From Synechococcus sp. ATX 2A4 (GTDB lineage: Bacteria; Cyanobacteriota; Cyanobacteriia; PCC-6307; Cyanobiaceae), in contig NZ_JAGQCV010000002.1 in NCBI RefSeq assembly GCF_024346375.1, positions 1 through 64,000 on the forward strand: a DNA stretch of 64,000 bases, written 5' to 3'. The translations under genes and the position numbers were made by a program. The notes beneath the pieces are model-generated. The model was not told where the DNA came from, did no database searches, and worked only from the letters and a program-made list of their open reading frames with translations. Shown here in pieces: positions 9,300 through 17,169 of this stretch (position 1 is the stretch's first letter; every line of letters begins with the position of its first letter).

Positions 9300-9306
9300 T
9301 GCCGGC

Positions 9307-10767
9307 TCAGGCCACCAGTGCCGCCTCGGGGCGGTTGTCCATCACGCGCGCCGCCTGTTCGTAGTGGTGGGCCACCTGCAGCAGGCGCTCTTCCTGCAGC
9401 ACGCCGGTGATCAGCTGCAGACCGATCGGCAGGCCGTCGGCGTCGAAGCCGCAGGGAACCGAGATCGCCGGCAGGCCCGCCATGTTGGCCGGAATCGTGA
9501 GCAGGTCGGCCAGGTACATCGCCAGCGGGTCGTCGGCGTGGGCGCCGAAGCGGAAGGCGGTGGTGGGGGAGGTGGGGGTGAGCAGCACGTCCACCCGGCC
9601 GAAGGCGGCGTCGAAGTCGCGGCGGATCAACGTGCGCACCTGCTGGGCCTTTTTGTAGAAGGCGTCCACGTAGCCGGCTGAGAGGGCGTAGGTGCCGATC
9701 AGGATGCGGCGCTGCACCTCGTCGCCGAAGCCCTCGGCGCGGCTGCGGGCGGTCATCTCCGCCAGGCTGCCGGCCTGCTCGGAGCGGAAGCCGTATTTCA
9801 CGCCGTCGTAGCGGGCCAGGTTGGCGGAAGCCTCCGACGGGGCGATCACGTAATAGGTGGCGATGCCGTCGTTGAAGCGGGGGCAGCTCACCTCCACCAG
9901 CTCGCAGCCGAGGGCCTCCAGCTGGGCGGCGGCCGCCAGCACCGAGGCCTTCACCTGGGGATCCAGCCCCTCCTGCTCAAAGCATTCGCGCACGAGGCCC
10001 ACGCGCAGGCCGGCGATGGGTTGCCGCAGCGCGGCCCGGTAATCCGGCACGGGGGCCTGCAGGCAGGTGCTGTCACGGGGGTCGGCGCCGGCGATCACCT
10101 GCAGCAGTTCGGCGGCATCGGCCACGCTGGTGCTGAACGGACCCACCTGATCGAGGGAGCTAGCGAAGGCCACCAGCCCCCAGCGGCTCACCCGGCCGTA
10201 GGTGGGCTTGAGCCCCACCACGCCGCAGAAGGCGGCGGGCTGCCGGATCGACCCGCCGGTGTCGGAGCCGAGGGCCGCCATCGCTTCGCCGGCGGCCACC
10301 GATGCCGCGCTGCCGCCGGAGCTGCCGCCGGGCACCCGTGCCGGGTCCCAGGGGTTGCGGCTCGGCCCGAAGGCGGAGGTTTCCGTCGAGCTGCCCATGG
10401 CGAACTCGTCGAGGTTCGTTTTGCCCAGCAGCACCGCGCCGGCCTGCCACAGCCGCTCGGTGACGGTGGATTCGTACGGCGGCACGAAGTGCTCCAGCAT
10501 GCGGCTGGAGCAGGTGGTGGTGATGCCCTTGGTGCAGAGGTTGTCCTTGATCGCGAGGGGGATGCCGGCCAGGGGCGGCAATTCCTCACCGGCGGCACGG
10601 GCCGCATCGATGCGGTCGGCATCGGCGCGGGCCCGTGCGGTGGTCACCTCCAGATAGGCATGCACGGTGGCATCCACCGCGTCGATGCGGGCCAGGTGGT
10701 GATCGGTGAGCTCACGGGCGGAGACGTCTCCGCTCTGCAGCCGCTCACGCCATTCGGCGATCCCCAT
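9307..10767 (-). CDS. gatA: aspartyl/glutamyl-tRNA amidotransferase subunit A
   Basis: A 486-residue amidase-signature protein of normal GatA length. It hydrolyses glutamine and delivers ammonia to GatB for transamidation of Glu-tRNA(Gln), the route used by cyanobacteria, which lack GlnRS. The Ser-cisSer-Lys triad is visible: Lys in [13 protein letters not shown] (about residue 72), the first Ser region in [14 protein letters not shown] (about 150) and the nucleophile in [10 protein letters not shown] (about 175). [14 protein letters not shown] follows. It starts at ATG 10767. Its neighbours are unrelated, with a glycosyltransferase immediately downstream. Confidence 0.97.
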   Translation of the reverse strand: MGIAEWRERLQSGDVSARELTDHHLARIDAVDATVHAYLEVTTARARADADRIDAARAAGEELPPLAGIPLAIKDNLCTKGITTTCSSRMLEHFVPPYESTVTERLWQAGAVLLGKTNLDEFAMGSSTETSAFGPSRNPWDPARVPGGSSGGSAASVAAGEAMAALGSDTGGSIRQPAAFCGVVGLKPTYGRVSRWGLVAFASSLDQVGPFSTSVADAAELLQVIAGADPRDSTCLQAPVPDYRAALRQPIAGLRVGLVRECFEQEGLDPQVKASVLAAAAQLEALGCELVEVSCPRFNDGIATYYVIAPSEASANLARYDGVKYGFRSEQAGSLAEMTARSRAEGFGDEVQRRILIGTYALSAGYVDAFYKKAQQVRTLIRRDFDAAFGRVDVLLTPTSPTTAFRFGAHADDPLAMYLADLLTIPANMAGLPAISVPCGFDADGLPIGLQLITGVLQEERLLQVAHHYEQAARVMDNRPEAALVA

Positions 10768-10797
10768 CCCAAGCCCATCGGTGCTGGAGGGACGCTA

Positions 10798-11046
10798 TCA
10801 GCCGGGCTCCTGGACGTCGGTGAGGGGTTCGCCCCGGTGGGTGCGCAGGATTTCGTGGCTCAGCCCGCCGGGCGCCTCCGCCTGCAGATCGGCAAGAAAG
10901 TGCTGGAGTTCCACTTCCAATTCTTGGCGCCGCATGAACGGGCCGAACCAATAGATGACGTGGGGATCGTGGGTTTCAACCCGGGCCCACCATGCCATCC
11001 CCAGACCGTTCGCCAGGCTGCGCAAAGGCCGGATCAGGGCGTCCAT
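10798..11046 (-). CDS. DUF1816 domain protein
   Basis: A small 82-residue protein that matches the DUF1816 pattern of cyanobacteria: AWWARVETHDPHVIYWFGPF followed by MRRQELEVELQHFLADLQAE and LTDVQEPG. The conserved core is W-W-V-x-I/V-x-T...Y-W/Y-F-G-P-F and then a helix ending in DL. The family is often linked to phycobilisome or photosynthesis loci, but its biochemical role is unknown. It lies between gatA (30 bp downstream on this strand) and rlmB. Confidence 0.8.
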   Translation of the reverse strand: MDALIRPLRSLANGLGMAWWARVETHDPHVIYWFGPFMRRQELEVELQHFLADLQAEAPGGLSHEILRTHRGEPLTDVQEPG

Positions 11047-11128
11047 TCAGGCTTTTCGTACCGACCCATTGTGCCCTCGCGTGGGGCCATCCTTACCCGT
11101 TTTGCCCGAATGGTGTGCACCGTCGGAC

Positions 11129-13393
11129 TCAGAGCTGAATGTCCCCCTGAAAGCCCGTGGGGCTTGCCGGCGAGAGCCCCAGGGTGAGCTCCAGAGGCGC
11201 TGGGGCAGGCTCCGCGGCTGCGGCCGCTTCGCTGCTGGTTTCTGGCTCCTCGCTGGCTGTGGACTCGCTGGGGACCGCGTTCGCTGCGGGCTCGTTGTGG
11301 ATCACATCCGTGCCGGGCTCGGTCTGGGTGGCGGGATCCGCTGCTTCTGCTTGCTCCACCGGCTCCGGTTCGCCAGCGGCGAAGGACTCGCCCGCAGCCA
11401 GTGCGTCCTCCATCACCAGCTCCGCTGCAACAAGCAACTCCCCTTCAGCGGCGAGGAGCTCCCCCTCAACGATGAGCAACTCGTCTTCAACGACGAGGAG
11501 CTCCTTTTCAACGGCCAGCAACTCCTCTTCCACAACGAGCAGCTCCTCAACGGCCAGCAGCCCACCCAGCGGCTGTTGCTCTTCAACGGCCAACAGCTCC
11601 CCATCCGCTGAAACGTCAGCGTCCAGGTCGTCCAGGTCGTCTAGGTCGTCCAGGTCGTCCAGGTCGTCCAAGGTGTCTAGGCCGTCAACAACCGCTGACG
11701 TTTGTTCAACCGCCGTTGGGGCGGCCTCGGCTGCGGCTGCAGTGGTTTCGGCTGCGGCTGCGGCTGCGGCGTTGCTGGCTGCCGCCTTGCTCGGCAGTTG
11801 CGGACGCACGATGCGGGGGGCCGGGGCATTGCCGGTGATCGCCTGCATCCAGCCGCGGCGGGCCACCTCATAGAGCAGCAGGGCCGTGGCCACTGAGGCG
11901 TTCAGGCTGGGCGTGGCGCCCCGCAGGGGAATGCGGATCAGCTGATCGCAGTGCTTGCGGGTGAGCATCGAAAGCCCCTGGCTCTCGGAGCCGGTAACCA
12001 CCACCAGCGGGCCGTCGAGATCGGCTTCGGTGAGGCTGACCGTGCCTTCCTCGGCCAGGCCCACCACCCGGTAGCCCTCCTCCTTGAGTTGCTCCAGTGA
12101 ACGGTTCAGGTTCACCACCCGGGCCACGGGCAGGTGCTCCAAGGCGCCGGCGGCCACCTTGGCCACCGAGCCGGTGAGGCCGGCATTGCGACGTTGCGGC
12201 AGCACCAGGCCATGGGCGCCGAGGGCTTCGGCGCTGCGCACGATCGCGCCAAGGTTGTGGGGATCGGTGAGCCCGTCCACGGCCATCAGCAGGGGCGGTT
12301 CGCCGATGCCGCGGCAGCCGTCGATCAAGGTGCCGAGATCGAGGGTTTCAGCGGCTGCGGCCTGCAGCACGATCCCCTGGTGCACCGCTCCACCGGTGAG
12401 CTGGCCCAGGCGGGCCCAGGTGACTTCCTCCACCAGCACCCCACCAGATTTGGCCTCCCGCAGCAGTTGCAGAAAGCGGGGGGCGAAGCGCAGCTCGGGG
12501 GTGCACCAGATGCGATGAATCGGCCGGTCGCCCTCCAGGGCGGCCTGGGCGGGATGGCGCCCCCAGATCAGATCATCGGCCGGTTCGGCGCCGAAGCGTT
12601 CCGATTCGCCCGTTGCGGGCGGCTCGCTGGCACCACGGTCACGGTCCACGAACAGCCCGCCGGAAGCGCTGGGGCCATCGGGCCGGGGAGCCGAGAACGG
12701 CGGCTTGCGGAAGGGCGGCCGGCCCGTGGGGCGGCCGCCGAAGGAAGGGCGGCCGCCGAAAGAGGAACGGCCACCAAAGGAGGGACGGCCCTCCGGTCTG
12801 CGATCGCCGAACCGGCGCTCACTGAACGGGCGTCCGCCGCTGGGTCGCTCGCCGCCAGGCCGATCGCCGGAGGGGCGCTCGCCAGAGGGGCGATCACCGG
12901 CCGGGCGATCAGCGGGAGGCCGCTCACCACCGGGGCGTTCACCACCAGGCCGCTCACCGAAGCGACGCTCGCCGCCGGCGCGATCCTCCGTGCCACGGCG
13001 GGGGGCGAAGCGGGCACCACCGCCTGCCCCGAAGCGCGCTCCGCCGCCCCCAAATCGGGCGCCGCCACCGCCAAAGCGGGCGCCGCTGCCGGTGCCACCG
13101 CCCTCGGCCGGGGGAGCCCCCGCCTCCGGCCGGCGGCCGGCGGGGCGGGAACTGATCACCCGGGCCGGACGGCCTTCGCCGCCGGGCCGCTGGACGCGGT
13201 CGCGGCGCTGCTTGCGATAGTCCTCACCGCCGCGTTCGGGGGTTTCGCGCCCGTCACGCTCCGGCGCCGGACCGCGGCGCTCAGGCCGCCCCTCGCCAGG
13301 ACGGGAAGGCCGCGCGCCGCGCGGGCCTGCGCCGGGCCGACTACTGCCCCCGCCTGCGCCATTGGGCCGGCGGCGCTCGAAACGTTGGTTCAT
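11129..13393 (-). CDS. rlmB: 23S rRNA (guanosine-2'-O-)-methyltransferase RlmB with long low-complexity tails
   Basis: A SpoU/TrmH-family methyltransferase. The core (about residues 270-515) has the substrate-binding domain start DLIWGRHPAQAALEG and the SPOUT motifs DGLTDPHNLGAIVRSAEA, VVVTGSESQGLS and IPLRGATPSLNASVATALLLYE, so G2251-type ribose methylation of 23S rRNA is the likely activity. RlmB is normally about 250 residues, but this protein is 754. About 270 residues before the core are rich in Arg, Gly and Pro with RPxG-type repeats. About 240 after it are Ala/Glu/Asp-rich, with five LDD units and a run of ELLxVEx heptads. mrnC lies immediately upstream, a neighbourhood also seen in other bacteria. 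Cyanobacterial RlmB proteins often have R/G-rich heads, but the tail is less usual. Confidence 0.9.
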   Translation of the reverse strand: MNQRFERRRPNGAGGGSSRPGAGPRGARPSRPGEGRPERRGPAPERDGRETPERGGEDYRKQRRDRVQRPGGEGRPARVISSRPAGRRPEAGAPPAEGGGTGSGARFGGGGARFGGGGARFGAGGGARFAPRRGTEDRAGGERRFGERPGGERPGGERPPADRPAGDRPSGERPSGDRPGGERPSGGRPFSERRFGDRRPEGRPSFGGRSSFGGRPSFGGRPTGRPPFRKPPFSAPRPDGPSASGGLFVDRDRGASEPPATGESERFGAEPADDLIWGRHPAQAALEGDRPIHRIWCTPELRFAPRFLQLLREAKSGGVLVEEVTWARLGQLTGGAVHQGIVLQAAAAETLDLGTLIDGCRGIGEPPLLMAVDGLTDPHNLGAIVRSAEALGAHGLVLPQRRNAGLTGSVAKVAAGALEHLPVARVVNLNRSLEQLKEEGYRVVGLAEEGTVSLTEADLDGPLVVVTGSESQGLSMLTRKHCDQLIRIPLRGATPSLNASVATALLLYEVARRGWMQAITGNAPAPRIVRPQLPSKAAASNAAAAAAAETTAAAAEAAPTAVEQTSAVVDGLDTLDDLDDLDDLDDLDDLDADVSADGELLAVEEQQPLGGLLAVEELLVVEEELLAVEKELLVVEDELLIVEGELLAAEGELLVAAELVMEDALAAGESFAAGEPEPVEQAEAADPATQTEPGTDVIHNEPAANAVPSESTASEEPETSSEAAAAAEPAPAPLELTLGLSPASPTGFQGDIQL

Positions 13394-13411
13394 GGGTACG
13401 GAGGCAAGGGG

Positions 13412-13834
13412 TCAGGGGTCGGTCTGTTCCAGATGATCCAGCAGCTGGGCGAGCCGTCCGGGATTCCGTAAAAAGAGCCAGCCCACCATTGTCTCAAACC
13501 CTGTGGCCTGTCCGTAGCGTCCCGCATCTCCCCGGCGAGGCCCGCGGCCCGCCCGGTTTCGGCCACGCCGCACCCATTCCCGCTCCTCGGGCTCCAGCAG
13601 CGGGTCGAGCCGTTCCAAGGCCCGCGCCTGGGCATCGGCGCGCACTTCCTCCACGACCGCCTTGTGCAGGGCATCGCTGCGGCCGGGGCTGCGGCAATGG
13701 CGCAGGCGTTGATGCAGTTCCCACACCGCATCGCCGAGCCAGGCCAGTTGCAGGGGGCCCAGCGCCTCGGCTTCCGCCGGTTGCAGGCCCATCAGCCAGC
13801 GCACGGCCTCGAAATCAGGCGGTGGCAAGGGCAC
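13412..13834 (-). CDS. mrnC: Mini-ribonuclease 3
   Basis: A 140-residue protein equivalent to the catalytic RNase III domain without the dsRNA-binding domain, as in MrnC, which trims 23S rRNA ends. The RNase III-like signature LAWLGDAVWELHQRLR is near residue 30, HKAVVEEVRADAQA follows, and the later part has GRNRAGRGPRRG and YGQATGFETMVGWLFL. It starts at GTG 13834, overlapping the 3' end of the STAS gene by 20 bp, and ends 18 bp before rlmB, so the genes are probably co-transcribed. Both products act in 23S rRNA maturation. Confidence 0.9.
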   Translation of the reverse strand: MPLPPPDFEAVRWLMGLQPAEAEALGPLQLAWLGDAVWELHQRLRHCRSPGRSDALHKAVVEEVRADAQARALERLDPLLEPEEREWVRRGRNRAGRGPRRGDAGRYGQATGFETMVGWLFLRNPGRLAQLLDHLEQTDP

Positions 13835-14234
13835 TCAGTGCCGTTTCCAGATCGGGCTGCAGGTGCAGGAAGCTTTCCAGGCGCACCAGTTTCACGGTCT
13901 GGATGACGCGGGCGTTGCCCACCACCACGAACTGGAGGCCGGCATCGGTGCACTGCTTGGCCAGTTGCACCAGCACACCAAGACCGGAGGAGTCGATGAA
14001 ATCGATGTGGGTGAGATCAAGCAGGAGGGGCAGCTTGCTGCTGGCCATCTGTTCGGTGATGAACTCCTTGAACTGCTTGTCGGAATAGGCGTCGAGCTGG
14101 CCGGTGAAACTGCACAGCAGGCAGTTCTCGCGACGCTCAGATCCGCCCCGTAAGGAAACGGTCAGTCGTTGCAGTTCTGGAATCGCCCCAGCCCTCGATG
14201 CGAAACGCGACCGAAGTGTAGTGAGCGCTGGCAA
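13815..14234 (-). CDS. STAS-domain protein, anti-sigma-factor antagonist type
   Basis: A single STAS domain fills most of the 139 residues: FTGQLDAYSDKQFKEFI, then LLLDLTHIDFIDSSGLGVLVQLAKQC with the Ser that is phosphorylated in SpoIIAA/RsbV relatives, then LQFVVVGNARVIQTVKL. The protein likely takes part in a partner-switching circuit with an anti-sigma or kinase partner that is not in this window. The start is uncertain. TTG 14234 gives this length, but conservation appears to begin only at about residue 19 (PELQRLTVSLRGG), so a shorter product is possible. Confidence 0.85.
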   Translation of the reverse strand: MPALTTLRSRFASRAGAIPELQRLTVSLRGGSERRENCLLCSFTGQLDAYSDKQFKEFITEQMASSKLPLLLDLTHIDFIDSSGLGVLVQLAKQCTDAGLQFVVVGNARVIQTVKLVRLESFLHLQPDLETALSALATA

Positions 14235-14278
14235 GGCCTAGACCGCTCGCACACAAAAACCGAAAACCCGCCGGTCGA

Positions 14279-15415
14279 TCAGGCGCGGCGTTCGGCCATC
14301 AGGGCCACGAAGCGGCCGAAGTGGTGGTCGGCGTCGTGGGGGCCAGGACTGGCTTCAGGGTGGTACTGCACCCCGAACACGGGCCGGTGGCGATGCCGCA
14401 GGGCCGCCACCGTGTGGTCGTTGAGGTTGGTGTGGGTGATCTCCACCTGCGCCGCATCCAGCGAGGCGGCCGCCAGGGCGAAGCCGTGGTTCTGGCTGGT
14501 GATCTCCACCAGCCCATTGCCGCCGCAGGGATGGTTGAGGCCGCGGTGGCCGTAGCTGAGCTTGTAGGTGCTGCCCCCGAGGGCCAGCCCCAGGATCTGA
14601 TGGCCCAGGCAGATGCCGAACACCGGCAGGCTGGGTTGCTCGATCAGCCCGGCCGCCAGCTGGATGCCGCTCTGCACGGCGGCTGGATCCCCGGGCCCGT
14701 TGGAGAGGAACACCCCCTCCGGCGTATGGGCCAGCACCTCGTCGAGGCTGGCGCCCGCCGGCAGCACAGTAATCGTGCAGCCGTGGGCGCTGAGGCGCTC
14801 CAGGATCGCCCGCTTGATGCCGAAGTCGATCGCCACCACCCGGTAGGGCTCGGCCGGTGCCGCCTGCTGGCGCTGATCAAAGCCGGCGCCACAGAGCTGC
14901 TGCCACACGTAGCTGGTGGGGGTGCTCACGGTTTCCGCCAGGTTCAGGCCCTCCATCGAGGGGCTCCGGCGCACCTGCTCCAGCAGGGCGGCGGCGGCGG
15001 TGCCATCGCTGCTGATGGCACCGTTCATGGCACCCCGCTCCCGCAGGTGGCGCACCAGGGCGCGGGTGTCCACGCCCGCGATGCCCACCACGCCGTGCTG
15101 CGCCAGCCAGTCGGCCAGCAGGCCTTCGCAGCGCCAGCTGCTGGCCACTGGCGCCAGCTGGCGGGCGATCACGCCGCGCACCTGCGGGGTGTCGGCCTCG
15201 CGGTCGTCGGCGTTGACGCCGGTGTTGCCGAGCTCCGGGTAGGTGAAGGTGACCAGCTGGCCCGCGTAGCTGGGGTCGGTGATCACCTCCTGATAGCCGG
15301 TCATGCCGGTGTTGAACACCACTTCACCGATGGTGGTGCCCACTGCGCCGAAGGCCGTGCCCCGCAGCACGGTGCCATCGGCGAGCACGAGCAGGGCGGC
15401 GGAGGGGGCGGTCAA
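14279..15415 (-). CDS. carA: carbamoyl-phosphate synthase small subunit
   Basis: A 378-residue glutaminase subunit of carbamoyl-phosphate synthase, feeding arginine and pyrimidine synthesis. The N-terminal CPSase domain has [20 protein letters not shown] and [13 protein letters not shown]. The class I amidotransferase domain carries the nucleophile Cys in [16 protein letters not shown] and the catalytic His/Glu near [15 protein letters not shown]. The start is TTG 15415, and its TTGA overlaps the trpD stop, so translation probably depends on trpD. A later in-frame GTG (residue 10) is an alternative. Downstream lies the STAS gene. Confidence 0.97.
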   Translation of the reverse strand: MTAPSAALLVLADGTVLRGTAFGAVGTTIGEVVFNTGMTGYQEVITDPSYAGQLVTFTYPELGNTGVNADDREADTPQVRGVIARQLAPVASSWRCEGLLADWLAQHGVVGIAGVDTRALVRHLRERGAMNGAISSDGTAAAALLEQVRRSPSMEGLNLAETVSTPTSYVWQQLCGAGFDQRQQAAPAEPYRVVAIDFGIKRAILERLSAHGCTITVLPAGASLDEVLAHTPEGVFLSNGPGDPAAVQSGIQLAAGLIEQPSLPVFGICLGHQILGLALGGSTYKLSYGHRGLNHPCGGNGLVEITSQNHGFALAAASLDAAQVEITHTNLNDHTVAALRHRHRPVFGVQYHPEASPGPHDADHHFGRFVALMAERRA

Positions 15416-16476
15416 GGGGCGGGGGCGGCGCTGGTCTGATCATCCTCCTGCGCCAAGGCGGCGCGCAGGCCCTCCAGCCGCTGCCACGGGGCCGGGCCTG
15501 CCAGCGCCGCCAGCGCCTGCGCCAGACCGTCTTCCACGCTCTCGGCCCTGGCGGCGGCCCAGAGCACCAGCGCCGTGTTCAGCGCCACCACGTCACGCTG
15601 GGCGCTGCTGCCTTCCCCCTGCAGCACCGCCGCCAGGATCCGCTGGTTGGTGGCCACATCGCCGCCGGCCAGCGCCTCGACCGGCGCCGCGGCCAGGCCC
15701 AGGGCGGTGGGATCGAGGCTGAGCGAGCGGATCTGCCCCTGCTCCACCAGCCGCAGCTCGCTCGGGCCCGATAGCGAGGCCTCATCGAGACCGCCATGGC
15801 CGTGCACCACCACCGCCCGCTCCAGGCCGAGGCGGCAGAGGGCATCGGCCATCGGATCGAGCAGGTCGGCGCGGGCCACGCCCAGCACCTGGGCTTCCGG
15901 CCGCAACGGATTCACCAGCGGGCCGAGCAGGTTGAACACCGTGCGAACGCCCAGGCGGCGCCGGATCGGTGCCAGCCCCACCAGGGCCGGATGCCAGCCG
16001 GGCGCAAACAGAAAGGTGACCCCGCTCCGCGGCAATGCCCCCACCACGGTGGCGGCCGGGGCTTTCAGGTTGAGCCCGAGGGCCTCCAGCACATCGGCGG
16101 AGCCCACCTTGCCGCTGGCGCTGCGGTTGCCGTGCTTGGCCACGGTGGCGCCACAGGCCGCTGCCACGAAGGCCACGGCCGTGGAGATGTTGAAGCTGTC
16201 GGCCCCGTCTCCGCCGGTGCCGCAGGTGTCCACCAGGGGAAGAGCGGGGCGGGGGCAGGGCAGGGGCGCCGCCTCGCGCAGCACCGCGGCCATGGCGGCC
16301 AGTTCCCCGCCGCTGACCCCCTTGCTGCGCAGGGCCGCCAGCAGAGCACCGGTGAGCTCCGGTTCGATCGCCGCAGCGATCCAGCCCTCCATCAGGGCGG
16401 TGGCATCGGCATCGGCGAGCGGCTGGCCCTGCAGCAGGGTTTCGAGCAGCTGGGGCCAGGAAGGGGTGGAGCGCAT
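15412..16476 (-). CDS. trpD: anthranilate phosphoribosyltransferase
   Basis: A 354-residue enzyme of tryptophan synthesis that joins anthranilate and PRPP. The PRPP-binding glycine motif [17 protein letters not shown] and the [21 protein letters not shown] segment are intact, and [22 protein letters not shown] and [11 protein letters not shown] follow. ATG 16476 gives the usual family length. The open frame extends to 16746, but that part crosses hairpins and a terminator and has no similarity to the family. It is coupled to carA by a 4-bp overlap. No other trp genes are in the window, as is common for dispersed trp genes in cyanobacteria. Confidence 0.96.
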   Translation of the reverse strand: MRSTPSWPQLLETLLQGQPLADADATALMEGWIAAAIEPELTGALLAALRSKGVSGGELAAMAAVLREAAPLPCPRPALPLVDTCGTGGDGADSFNISTAVAFVAAACGATVAKHGNRSASGKVGSADVLEALGLNLKAPAATVVGALPRSGVTFLFAPGWHPALVGLAPIRRRLGVRTVFNLLGPLVNPLRPEAQVLGVARADLLDPMADALCRLGLERAVVVHGHGGLDEASLSGPSELRLVEQGQIRSLSLDPTALGLAAAPVEALAGGDVATNQRILAAVLQGEGSSAQRDVVALNTALVLWAAARAESVEDGLAQALAALAGPAPWQRLEGLRAALAQEDDQTSAAPAP

Positions 16477-16525
16477 CGAGCAGGAAGAGTGGTGTCCTGG
16501 GTGCGGGGGATGGAGGCCCGGCCAG

Positions 16526-16556
16526 AAAAAAAGCCCGGGTGCAGGGCACGCCGGGC
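16526..16556 (-). terminator. strong intrinsic terminator before trpD
   Basis: On the minus strand GCCCGGCGTGC pairs with GCACCCGGGC (one bulged C, loop CCT) and is followed by seven T. It lies after the DUF3288 stop (16653) and 50 bp before the trpD start. It most simply ends the DUF3288 transcript. Because it is also in the trpD leader, regulated read-through is possible. Confidence 0.8.
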
Positions 16557-16558
16557 CA

Positions 16559-16641
16559 GGTGATGGGGACCTTCCCACTATCACCCGAGAAGGGAGAATT
16601 CGCTGATCAACGGAGCACACTGCATCGATTTCTGGTGCTCC
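16559..16641 (-). promoter_or_regulatory. two further hairpins in the DUF3288-trpD interval
   Basis: Before the terminator on the minus strand, GGAGCAC pairs with GTGCTCC (16612-16641), and GGTGAT pairs with ATCACC (16559-16585) with a possible inner CCC/GGG. With the terminator this makes three successive stem-loops. I see no Trp-rich leader peptide, so a classical attenuator is not supported. RNA processing or an RNA element is possible. Confidence 0.35.
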
Positions 16642-16652
16642 CGTTCTGGCGC

Positions 16653-16988
16653 TCAGGGCGTTTCCTGCGCGGCGGTGTCGAAACCGCTGCCCACCGCCTG
16701 GCCCTCGGCGGCCGCGATCGGGCCGGGGCGGTAGCCGCCCTCCCACAAGGCGCGCGTGCGGCGGTGCAGCTCCTCGCGGCTGAGGCCCCAGTGGGCCAGG
16801 GTTTTGGCGAGATCGGCGCGCAGATCTTCGGCGCCGGGAAAGCCGTCGTAGCGGTTCAGCAGGCGGGCCAGATCCACCAGCTGGCCGTCACCGGGCTGGT
16901 CGCTGGCCAGCAGGCCATCCACCACTTGCCGGTCGGTGCCATACAAAGGATGCGACTGGCTCTCGGGTGACGGCTTGGGCGGTGGCAT
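16653..16988 (-). CDS. DUF3288 family protein
   Basis: A 111-residue protein with the DUF3288 pattern found in cyanobacteria: QSHPLYGTDRQVVDGLLAS, LVDLARLLNRYDGFPGAEDL, then LAKTLAHWGLSREELHRRTRALWEGGY. Its function is unknown. ATG 16988 is chosen because conserved sequence begins about 10 residues later. The frame extends to 17180, but that would overlap the start of the divergent ABC transporter gene and cross a GC-rich tandem repeat. Confidence 0.8.
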   Translation of the reverse strand: MPPPKPSPESQSHPLYGTDRQVVDGLLASDQPGDGQLVDLARLLNRYDGFPGAEDLRADLAKTLAHWGLSREELHRRTRALWEGGYRPGPIAAAEGQAVGSGFDTAAQETP

Positions 16989-17020
16989 GGGCGGGCTGGG
17001 GGCGGAGCTGTGTGAGGCCT

Positions 17021-17059
17021 TGCGGCCGGGGTGCGGCCGGGGTGCGGCCGGGGTGCGGC
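17021..17059. repeat. 11-bp tandem repeat upstream of the DUF3288 gene
   Basis: The unit TGCGGCCGGGG is repeated three full times (17021, 17032, 17043) plus a partial copy. It sits between the divergent DUF3288 and ABC transporter genes, within the likely promoter interval. Confidence 0.8.
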
Positions 17060-17169
17060 GCGTGGGTGCGCCGGTGCGGGGTGCTGATCCCCGCGAGGCC
17101 CGGCTGGAAGGCCTGCCACTCTCGCCCGGCTGGCGCGATCCGTAGGTTGGAGCCATTCCACCCTCCGCC

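Noticed and set aside
12134-13471. A 445-codon open frame opposite rlmB
   Set aside because: It results from the strong GC skew of the R/G/P-rich head and shows no family; rlmB motifs are clear on the minus strand.
16477-16746. N-terminal extension of trpD
   Set aside because: The frame is open but crosses the hairpins and terminator, and the extra residues do not match the family. ATG 16476 gives normal length.
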